A stretch of 32,976 bases of DNA from Chloroflexia bacterium (GTDB lineage Bacteria > Chloroflexota > Chloroflexia > Thermobaculales > Thermobaculaceae), in NCBI GenBank assembly GCA_030446765.1, contig JAUJMR010000001.1:151177-184152 (forward strand), in the 5' to 3' direction. A program made the translations under genes and the position numbers. Position 1 is the stretch's first letter; each line of letters opens with the position of its first letter. The notes below the pieces were generated by a model. The model searched no databases, had not been told where the DNA came from, and was given only the letters and a program-made list of their open reading frames with translations. Of this stretch, positions 26,907-32,976 are shown in pieces.

Positions 26907-27734
26907 ATGCAGCACAGAATGGACGCTCGGAGGCGCGAGTTCTTGATCCGTTACCTGGAGATCGCCCGCGTATCGTACCGGCGGCATCGAGCGTATCGCG
27001 CAGCGAACGTCGCGGGACTCGCCACGAACGCCTTCTTCGGCGTGGTGCGCTCTTTCGTGTTCGTCGCGCTCTACCGTGCGCGGCCTGAGGCGGAAGGGTA
27101 CGACCTCTTGGATGCGCTGACGTACGTCTGGGTGACGCAAGCGCTCATCATGCCTGTCATGCACTGGGGATGGCTGGAGATCGCCCAGTCGATCAGGGAC
27201 GGTGATGTGATCTCTGACCTCTCCAAACCGGTCAGCTATCTCGGGTACTGGTTGAGCCGCGATCTGGGGCGCTCCGGTTACTATGTGCTGTACCGCTTCG
27301 TGCCGACCCTCCTTTTGGGTTGGCTCCTGTTCCCGCTGCGCCAACCGGAACAACTTGCAACATGGATATTCTTTGCGCTGAGTGTCCTGATGGCCGCGAT
27401 CCTCGGCTTTTGCGTGCTGTTCCTCATCAATATCACGGGCTTCTGGACAACCGATGTGCGCGGCATCAACGGTCTCGCGGTAACAGCGGTAAACTTCCTC
27501 ACTGGTTTCATCGTTCCGCTGGAGTTCTTCCCGCCCACCGCACGCGCTATTGCAGAGTTCCTGCCTTTCGCCGGTATGATCTCTATTCCCATGAACATCT
27601 TCCTTGAGCGGTCGACCGGACTCGCCATGCTCGGTCTGCTCGCGCAGCAGGCGCTGTGGGTTAGTGTACTGGTGGTGGCGTGCCATATGATGCTCGCCGC
27701 GGCGACGCGCAAGCTGGTGGTCCAGGGTGGATAG
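26907..27734 (+). CDS. ABC-2 type permease subunit (DUF990-like), subunit A
   Basis: The product is 275 aa with six predicted transmembrane helices. Start candidates are ATG 26907 and ATG 26919; neither has a strong ribosome binding site. The stretch GDVISDLSKPVSYLGYWLSRDLGRSGYYVLYR and FLTGFIVPLEFFP are typical of the DUF990 branch of ABC-2 permeases, which move drugs or lipids outward with a separate ATPase. The stop overlaps the GTG of subunit B by 8 bp, so they are translationally coupled. No ATPase gene is adjacent. The 246-bp gap 26661-26906 upstream shows no gene; TATACT at 26863 lacks a -35. Confidence 0.82.
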   Translation: MQHRMDARRREFLIRYLEIARVSYRRHRAYRAANVAGLATNAFFGVVRSFVFVALYRARPEAEGYDLLDALTYVWVTQALIMPVMHWGWLEIAQSIRDGDVISDLSKPVSYLGYWLSRDLGRSGYYVLYRFVPTLLLGWLLFPLRQPEQLATWIFFALSVLMAAILGFCVLFLINITGFWTTDVRGINGLAVTAVNFLTGFIVPLEFFPPTARAIAEFLPFAGMISIPMNIFLERSTGLAMLGLLAQQALWVSVLVVACHMMLAAATRKLVVQGG

Positions 27735-28527
27735 CCTGTTCGTTTACAGTCGGCTCGTGGGCGCACAGATCCGTGGACAGATGCAGTATCGAGTGTCCTT
27801 CCTGCTGCAACTCGTCGGTTCCTTCTCGCTTGTCTTCAGCGAACTACTTGCCGTGTTGATCTTGTTCCGTACTTTCGGGGAGATGGCGGGCTGGGATGTC
27901 GGGGAGGTGGCGCTCTTGTACAGCTTGGTCGCCATCGGCTTTGGGATTTCCGAATTGGTAAGTGAAGGCTTCGATGACGTGTCGGTCCTGATCAGGCTGG
28001 GAGATTTTGACCGCGTCCTCACGCGTCCGGTACCGCCGTTCTTACAGGTTATGTCCTCCCGCTTCGCACTGCGACGGATTGGGCGGATTGCGCACGGTGT
28101 AGTCGCGCTCGGTATCGCGCAGTGGTGGCTTCGACTCCCGTGGTCTGGCGTCGACATTCTCCTCTTTGTCGCGGCGATCGCGGCCACCGCGATCGTCTTC
28201 TTCTCGGTGGTGCTGATTGGTGCGGCGATCTGCTTTTGGACAACCGAGCGCACAGAAGTCCAGAACGTGTTCACGTATGGCGGCACTGAGCTCGTGAGTT
28301 ACCCCATGCACATTTACAACCGCTGGCTCCGTAGCGCGTTCCTGTGGCTCGTACCGCTCGGCCTGACAACGTACTACCCGGTGCTGCGTATCCTTGATAA
28401 GGGCGACCCTCTTGGTCTGCCCAACTGGCTCTCATATGTCGGCCCTCTGGTTGCGCCCCTGTTCTTCGGCGTGGCTTTGCTGATCTGGCGCACCGGTATG
28501 AACCACTATCAGAGCACCGGCAGTTAG
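27727..28527 (+). CDS. ABC-2 type permease subunit (DUF990-like), subunit B
   Basis: The product is 266 aa with six hydrophobic segments. GDFDRVLTRPVPPFLQVMSSRFALRRIGR is the same conserved cytosolic loop seen in subunit A (GDVISDLSKPVS), and YPMHIYNRWLRSAFLWLVPLG follows the family ending. GTG 27727 overlaps the end of subunit A. The two permeases would form the heterodimeric membrane part of an exporter. The missing ATPase is expected elsewhere in the genome (inference). The substrate is unknown. Confidence 0.83.
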   Translation: MDSLFVYSRLVGAQIRGQMQYRVSFLLQLVGSFSLVFSELLAVLILFRTFGEMAGWDVGEVALLYSLVAIGFGISELVSEGFDDVSVLIRLGDFDRVLTRPVPPFLQVMSSRFALRRIGRIAHGVVALGIAQWWLRLPWSGVDILLFVAAIAATAIVFFSVVLIGAAICFWTTERTEVQNVFTYGGTELVSYPMHIYNRWLRSAFLWLVPLGLTTYYPVLRILDKGDPLGLPNWLSYVGPLVAPLFFGVALLIWRTGMNHYQSTGS

Positions 28528-28586
28528 TGACCGTGCCCCTTGGTCAACGCTTGCCCTGAGCCGGATAACGTCCACCAGCGGTGCGG

Positions 28587-28592
28587 TATACT
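28587..28592 (+). promoter_or_regulatory. Possible -10 box of a leaderless moaA transcript
   Basis: TATACT ends 9 nt before ATG 28602, which would place transcription initiation at or next to the start codon. No -35 box is visible at proper spacing and there is no Shine-Dalgarno sequence before the ATG, as expected for leaderless mRNA. Weak support only. Confidence 0.3.
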
Positions 28593-28601
28593 CAAACCAT
28601 C

Positions 28602-29621
28602 ATGATTACTGATACACCTCCGACGCTCCACCCGCAAAAGCTCGTTGACGGCTTTGGCCGCCACATCGAGGACATGCGCGTTTCTGTGATCGACAAGTGC
28701 AACTTTCGCTGCACGTACTGCATGCCCGCCGAAGGATTGCGGTGGCTCAAGAACGACGAGGTGCTCTCCTTCGATGAGATCGTGCGCATCGTCCGCATTG
28801 CCGTTCAGCGGGGTATCCGAGAGATTCGGCTGACAGGCGGGGAACCGACCGTGCGCGCGGGACTGCCAGAACTTATCGAGCGTCTGGTCCAACTTCCCGG
28901 GCTGCAGGCAGTGTCGCTCACGACGAACGGCTTTCTGCTTCGGCGAATGGCAAAGGACCTGGCGGATGCTGGTCTGACGCGCATAAACGTCAGCCTTGAC
29001 ACGCTGGTGCAGCAGAAGTTCGAGCACATCACCAGGCGTGATCATCTGAGCGAGGTGCTCGCGGGCCTCGAAGAACTAGAGAAGCACCCGACGATCAGCC
29101 CGATCAAGGTCAATGCCGTCGCCATTCGCGGCTTCACGGACGAGGAAGTACTCGAGTTTGCTCAATTCGCCCGTCGCAAGCCGTACGTCGTGCGCTTCAT
29201 CGAGTTCATGCCGCTCGATGCGGACCAAAGCTGGACGCCGGATATGATCCTGACCGGACAGGAGCTGCACGATATGATTCATGCTGTCTACCCGCTCCTC
29301 CCGCGCGATGCGGCGCCCGCGTCTACTAGTCGCGTATATCAGTTCGCGGACGGCAAAGGCGAGATCGGATTCATCAACCCCGTGTCTGAGCCCTTCTGCT
29401 CGACCTGTAACCGGATCCGGATCACGGCAGATGGACAACTGCGGACGTGTCTCTTCTCCCGATGGGAAACGGACCTGCGCGGGCCACTGCGAGAAAACCA
29501 TTCGGATGACGAGATAGGCGCGCTGATGCTTTGGGCCGTGCAGCAGAAGGAGATGAAGCACCGCATCAACGATCCGGGCTTTGTCCGCGCCAACCGCTCG
29601 ATGAGCCAGATCGGCGGCTAG
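28602..29621 (+). CDS. moaA: GTP 3',8-cyclase MoaA (molybdenum cofactor biosynthesis)
   Basis: The product is 339 aa from ATG 28602 (GTG 28581 is an alternative). MoaA is a radical-SAM enzyme that turns GTP into (8S)-3',8-cyclo-7,8-dihydroguanosine 5'-triphosphate, the first step of molybdopterin synthesis. The radical-SAM motif is CNFRCTYC (Cys33, 37, 40). TGGEPT (78-83) binds SAM. The second [4Fe-4S] cluster uses CSTC and LRTC (Cys266, 269, 283), with the GTP-binding NRIRITADGQ between. It ends in the diglycine SQIGG, which is required for activity. No other moa gene is in this window; moaA stands alone between the ABC-2 permeases and a glutaredoxin-like gene. Confidence 0.95.
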   Translation: MITDTPPTLHPQKLVDGFGRHIEDMRVSVIDKCNFRCTYCMPAEGLRWLKNDEVLSFDEIVRIVRIAVQRGIREIRLTGGEPTVRAGLPELIERLVQLPGLQAVSLTTNGFLLRRMAKDLADAGLTRINVSLDTLVQQKFEHITRRDHLSEVLAGLEELEKHPTISPIKVNAVAIRGFTDEEVLEFAQFARRKPYVVRFIEFMPLDADQSWTPDMILTGQELHDMIHAVYPLLPRDAAPASTSRVYQFADGKGEIGFINPVSEPFCSTCNRIRITADGQLRTCLFSRWETDLRGPLRENHSDDEIGALMLWAVQQKEMKHRINDPGFVRANRSMSQIGG

Positions 29622-29744
29622 TCCAAGACGCCGATCAAGTTGCCAACCTTCCCGCCGGCAATAATCGGCCTGGCTTGTTTGTTGCTCTTGCATGGAGAGT
29701 AGATCGTGTGTGTCTTCACACGGATTGCAGTGTAAGGTGAGATA

Positions 29745-30008
29745 ATGCAAGAGAGAAAAGAGAGGGTCGTGGTGTATGGCGCGGACTGGTGTGGCGTCAC
29801 GACGAGTACGCGGCAGCATCTGGACGATATCTCTGTGCCATACGAGTATATCGACGTAGAGCAGAATCCGGCCGCGTCCCAGTGGGTCAAGGACCAGAAC
29901 AACGGCAAGGAGATGAAGCCGACCCTCGATATAGAGGGCGAGGTGCTATCGGCGCCGCGCGACTACATGCTGGATGATGCCTTGAAGCGCCACGGCATTC
30001 TTGCCTGA
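29745..30008 (+). CDS. Glutaredoxin-like protein, monothiol
   Basis: The product is 87 aa with a thioredoxin fold. VVVYGADWCGVTTSTRQHLDD carries the active site WCGVT, with a single Cys in place of CxxC. YEYIDVEQNP and KPTLDIEGEVLSAP (cis-Pro and Gly-rich glutathione-binding site) complete the fold. The single Cys suggests a monothiol role, or thiol binding without disulfide reduction. ATG 29745 is preceded by AAGGTGAG. The 123-bp gap 29622-29744 holds only a short GTGTG/CACAC hairpin. Convergent with the Nudix gene. Confidence 0.8.
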   Translation: MQERKERVVVYGADWCGVTTSTRQHLDDISVPYEYIDVEQNPAASQWVKDQNNGKEMKPTLDIEGEVLSAPRDYMLDDALKRHGILA

Positions 30009-30088
30009 TCGGGGTTCTCGCCAGCGAGTGACCTCTAATTCTTGACCTGCTTGTACCTTGGGAAGGAACCTTCTGGTGGCCATCGCGG

Positions 30089-30541
30089 TCAGCCCGACCC
30101 ACCGACGGGAGGCGACGCGCGGAGCAGAAGTTCGCTCGCCACTTGGTGTACTTGCGGCGTCGTTGCCAGTTCCGCCAGCTCATCCAAGGTGAACCATCCG
30201 ACGTCCGATGCATCGGTGCCCGGACGCGCTTCACCAGAAATCCATCGCGCGAGCACATCGACGATCAGGTAGTGGTAGCGCACCCGCCCTTCAGAATCAC
30301 GGTGGATGCTGTCGACTGCGTGATAGACATCCGTCGGGGCGCATTCCACGCCAGACTCCTCAAGGACTTCGCGTCGCGCACATTCCGCGATGGTCTCGCC
30401 AAGCTCGAGCACGCCACCAGGTATGGACCATAAACCTTGAAGCGGCGGGTGGGCTCGGCGGGTCAGCAGTATCCGGCCGTCGTTGTGCACGACCACCGCG
30501 CCGACCGCAGCGATTGGCCGCGCCGCGTATTCTCTTCCCAC
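30089..30541 (-). CDS. Nudix hydrolase
   Basis: The product is 150 aa. The Nudix box is complete: GGVLELGETIAECARREVLEESGVE fits GX5EX7REUXEEXGU, with all metal-binding Glu residues. GRILLTRRAHPPLQGLWSIPGG precedes it as in ADP-ribose or nucleoside-diphosphate-type Nudix enzymes. Substrate unknown. GTG 30541 has GGAG upstream at 8 nt; no better start exists. It is 25 bp downstream of the SCO1/SenC gene on the same strand and may be cotranscribed. Confidence 0.87.
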   Translation of the reverse strand: MGREYAARPIAAVGAVVVHNDGRILLTRRAHPPLQGLWSIPGGVLELGETIAECARREVLEESGVECAPTDVYHAVDSIHRDSEGRVRYHYLIVDVLARWISGEARPGTDASDVGWFTLDELAELATTPQVHQVASELLLRASPPVGGSG

Positions 30542-30566
30542 GAACCACTCCGGTGAGTTGTTGAGG

Positions 30567-31241
30567 CTAGGAGCTCTCTGACTCGCGTAGCAGCGTGTTC
30601 AGGTTTCGAGCGAGGTCCGCGGGCGCGAAGTCGCTGGACATCAGGACCCGCTCGCGGCCAGACTTGTCGATCAGATACAACGCATCCGAATGACCGACTT
30701 CATAGATGGCTTTGTTTGTTCCAGCGGGCTTCTCTCTGGTGACGCCGATCGCGTATGCGCGCCAGACGGGCCGGAGCGCCGCCATGTCACCCGTCAGGTA
30801 GATCAACTTCTGTTCGAGTCCCCGTTCCTGTAGGTACCGCCGTACGGCAGGAACGCTATCTCGCTCCGGGTCTACCGAGATCGCAACAAATGCTAGGTCG
30901 CTCGATCGCTCACCGAACTCGTCGCGTACCTGCGCCATCTTACTGGTAATCAAAGGACAGAAATCTGGGCAACTGCTGTAAAGAAAGGTGAGTACGACGA
31001 CCTTCCCCCGTAAATCCTCCAATGATACGGGCTCACCGAACTGATTGGTCAGCGAGAAGCTTGGCGCTGCGCTCGGCGGCTCGAGCGTCGTGCCGCTGAA
31101 CTCTGCGTCCCTGCTGCAACCGGAGATGAGGAGCAGCAGCACGAGAAGCACCGGCCACAACCGGCTGGTGCGCTCGCCACGCTCTGCAATGTGCTGGACA
31201 GCTACGATCGTCCTCGTTTCATATATGCGTAACGCGTACAT
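30567..31241 (-). CDS. SCO1/SenC-family copper chaperone lipoprotein
   Basis: The product is 224 aa. A signal peptide (LWPVLLVLLLLISGC) ends at lipobox Cys42, so it is a lipoprotein anchored outside the membrane. The thioredoxin-like domain has the copper-binding SSCPDFCP motif (Cys91, Cys95) and His184 in EVGHSDALYLID. SCO1/SenC proteins deliver copper to the CuA site of cytochrome c oxidase. Length and motif spacing are normal. ATG 31241 is used, though the ribosome binding site is weak and the first 25 residues may be non-coding. It follows the six-Cys membrane protein by 49 bp, supporting a copper or respiratory role for the cluster. Confidence 0.88.
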   Translation of the reverse strand: MYALRIYETRTIVAVQHIAERGERTSRLWPVLLVLLLLISGCSRDAEFSGTTLEPPSAAPSFSLTNQFGEPVSLEDLRGKVVVLTFLYSSCPDFCPLITSKMAQVRDEFGERSSDLAFVAISVDPERDSVPAVRRYLQERGLEQKLIYLTGDMAALRPVWRAYAIGVTREKPAGTNKAIYEVGHSDALYLIDKSGRERVLMSSDFAPADLARNLNTLLRESESS

Positions 31242-31290
31242 CGGTGTGGTGCCGCCAAGGTTGAAGCAGACACCACAGACGGTAAGGTCT

Positions 31291-32874
31291 CTACTTTAAA
31301 TATAGCATCAGTCCGGCTCGACTCTCCTCCTGAACAATCGGCTGCGACAGGATCCAAAGGCTCGACACGGTATACAACACCATGAGCGCCAGCATAGGGT
31401 ACTGGCTACGGAGCGCCCGCCTTGGGTTCCGTAGGAGTCGAAGCGCGAGCACGTGGGCCAGATACACGGCGATCACGTGGCCCACGACGATGAGTGCTAC
31501 CTGTGAGTACCACACAAGTGCCGCGCCAAGCATCGAGGCGTTGACCGTGTAGCTCGCGGTCCCGAATATGTTCCATCCTCGACCGAAGGGATCCGATAGC
31601 AGGGGGATAACGCTCTGCCCCTGAATGAGTAGCAAGGTGTAGTAGTGGGCGATCTGATAGGCGAGCGCGATGGGTACCAGAGAATACACGAAGCCCGCTG
31701 CGACAGTGTGGACGCGCTCGTCCCAGGCACTCGCGCGCTGCATGAGACCGGCAAAAGCGTAGTAGATTACGCCGAAGAGCACCGGTGCCACCAGCAGACC
31801 GAGCGTCGGGAGAACGGTGTATCCCCAGCCGCCCGCCGCCTGCGCGACAGGGGCCGCGAGCGATTCCAGCTGAAGCCAAGCGGACGTGACCAGCAACCCG
31901 TCTACCGTCACACTCGCGAGCATGAATAGCACAAACGCGAGGCGGTCGCCTGTGATCTCTTCGCCGCGGACCAGCCCCACAGCCCATGGCCTAACGTTGA
32001 GCTCACGCTGCCCGGGATCAGCGAACTCGAAGCACTCATAACAGTTCACGCAACCGTCGGACTGGCTCTGGCACGATGTGTCACAGTCGGCACATACTCG
32101 GCGATCAGTCACGCGCACTTCGGTGGGCGCAAAGCGAGCGAGTATGCCGAAGAAGACGCTGAAAGCCTCTCCCTGCCGCAACCAAACGTCGCGCCCAAAG
32201 TAAGTCATCCCCGTCCAGGTGATCACCGAATACAAGAGCGCGAACAGGGCGATATTGGACGGGCGCGGCGCACCGGCGAACACCATCTCCAGCCACACGA
32301 AGGCGAAGTAGAGCACCAGCGCGGGCCACACCCCGAGCCAGCGGGGGTACGGTGCAAGCAACTCCAACCCACCCAGCGGCGTCCGAGCAGCAATCGCGTC
32401 GGCCCAGTCAAAGATCGTCTTCCAGGGATTGACCAGGACCCATAGGTTCCCGACCAGCGCGGTGAAGATGCCCAAGCTCACCCACCATATGACCCACACG
32501 AACGTCGGCGCGAAGTTCAGACTCGGCACCTGCTCGCCCAGTATGCCACTCAGCACAACAAGTGCGAAGAGGCCAACGCCGAGTACCCGCAGCGCGAGCA
32601 GAAGGGCGGGACGGGTGAGCAACGTTCGGAGCCAGCGCACGCGGAGCAGGTCATAGCGACGGTAGCATCCTGGAACGCGCTCCTCCCCAACAAAGAAACC
32701 CACCAGAACGAAGGACAGGACGACCACCGCAGCGGACCCATACAAGTACAGCCACAGAGGGACTGGTAAGGTGTACCGCTGACCGAAGCCATGGGCTTGC
32801 GCGCGCCCCACAGACGCCGCTACGAGTAGGAGGACACCGGGGACGGCCGGCCAGTGTGGATGGCGCACGCGCAT
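31291..32874 (-). CDS. Polytopic membrane protein with a six-cysteine cluster, possible copper/respiratory association
   Basis: The product is 527 aa from ATG 32874, which overlaps the stop of the upstream cupredoxin gene (TGATG) and follows GAAGGAC. It has a probable signal or first helix, AHGFGQRYTLPVPLWLYLYG, then about ten more hydrophobic segments. Cys residues near 261-281 form CX2CX3CX6CX2CX2C (VCADCDTSCQ, GCVNCYECF) in a soluble loop, suggesting a metal or Fe-S site. Related proteins are sometimes annotated as fenitrothion hydrolase, which I recall but cannot verify and do not regard as a reliable function. Coupling to a cupredoxin and proximity to SCO1 suggest copper or electron-transfer chemistry (inference). 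Confidence 0.72.
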   Translation of the reverse strand: MRVRHPHWPAVPGVLLLVAASVGRAQAHGFGQRYTLPVPLWLYLYGSAAVVVLSFVLVGFFVGEERVPGCYRRYDLLRVRWLRTLLTRPALLLALRVLGVGLFALVVLSGILGEQVPSLNFAPTFVWVIWWVSLGIFTALVGNLWVLVNPWKTIFDWADAIAARTPLGGLELLAPYPRWLGVWPALVLYFAFVWLEMVFAGAPRPSNIALFALLYSVITWTGMTYFGRDVWLRQGEAFSVFFGILARFAPTEVRVTDRRVCADCDTSCQSQSDGCVNCYECFEFADPGQRELNVRPWAVGLVRGEEITGDRLAFVLFMLASVTVDGLLVTSAWLQLESLAAPVAQAAGGWGYTVLPTLGLLVAPVLFGVIYYAFAGLMQRASAWDERVHTVAAGFVYSLVPIALAYQIAHYYTLLLIQGQSVIPLLSDPFGRGWNIFGTASYTVNASMLGAALVWYSQVALIVVGHVIAVYLAHVLALRLLRNPRRALRSQYPMLALMVLYTVSSLWILSQPIVQEESRAGLMLYLK

Positions 32875-32976
32875 CAACGTCCTTCGCGCGGCTGCACGAC
32901 GAGCCTACCCAACTGCTCTTCGGTCTCGTGGTCCTCGATCGGCCAGTTCCCGGTTTTGTCTGCTTCGAACGTCAGC
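32874..32976 (-). CDS. Cupredoxin-like protein, C-terminal fragment
   Basis: Only the last 33 codons are in the window; the gene extends beyond the right edge. The translation FEADKTGNWPIEDHETEEQLGRLVVQPREGR resembles the end of a cupredoxin domain, where the terminal strands and a copper-ligand loop lie. The Cys ligand of blue copper proteins is not visible. The stop overlaps the start of the six-Cys membrane protein (TGATG), so the two are translationally coupled. Family assignment rests on a short pattern only. Confidence 0.55.
   Translation of the reverse strand, partial: LTFEADKTGNWPIEDHETEEQLGRLVVQPREGR

Overview
This window is high-GC bacterial chromosomal DNA with closely packed genes on both strands. 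Many genes start with GTG, TTG or possibly CTG, each placed by a good Shine-Dalgarno sequence. The gene content (YfhO-type membrane proteins, DUF5671 protein, bacterial RIO-like kinase, paired ABC-2 permeases, PAP2_3 protein, a cupredoxin/SCO1 block) suggests a Chloroflexota member, perhaps Thermomicrobia-like. That is inference from gene style; there is no rRNA or other marker here. I see no tRNA, rRNA, CRISPR array or complete insertion sequence.

Layout. 1-2946: a sugar catabolic block, with the 3' part of a GH4 glycosidase, a NagB-type deaminase 3 nt downstream, then a BadF/NagK-type sugar kinase behind a long inverted repeat. 2934-5645 (minus): a SAM methyltransferase and a full-length ABC exporter half. 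5904-9170 (plus): a six-hairpin-glycosidase-like protein and an Asp-nucleophile alpha/beta hydrolase, both frameshifted, then a PAP2_3 membrane protein. 9416-14303 (minus): two tandem YfhO-family membrane proteins, both with several frameshifts, whose C-terminal coding regions share a nearly identical 543-bp GC-rich block. 14506-18047: an NAD-dependent epimerase, a phytanoyl-CoA dioxygenase-like protein, an MFS transporter and a GNAT acetyltransferase.

18093-23104 looks like one regulated unit. A good promoter is followed by a short leader ORF and a perfect 13-bp terminator hairpin, then a RIO-like kinase overlapping by ATGA the first of two ABC exporter halves. The second half has Asp in place of the Walker B catalytic Glu, as in heterodimeric exporters. 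The layout resembles transcription attenuation and is the most interesting regulatory signal in the window.

23105-24383 is a decay zone. A TrkA-N/RCK remnant is interrupted by a 164-bp MITE-like element (17/18-matching terminal inverted repeats, perfect 9-bp target duplication), beside an aminoglycoside-phosphotransferase-like gene that lacks its catalytic half. 24416-28527 holds a DUF5671-type membrane protein with a small secreted partner, and two ABC-2 permeases without a visible ATPase. 28602-30541 holds moaA, a monothiol glutaredoxin-like protein and a Nudix hydrolase. 30567-32976 (minus) is a probable copper/respiratory block: cupredoxin C-terminus, a polytopic protein with a six-cysteine cluster, and SCO1/SenC.

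At least eight genuine-looking reading frames are broken by one- or two-base indels, mostly in short homopolymers. This looks more like consensus sequence error than biology, so intact proteins should be assumed possible until reads are checked.
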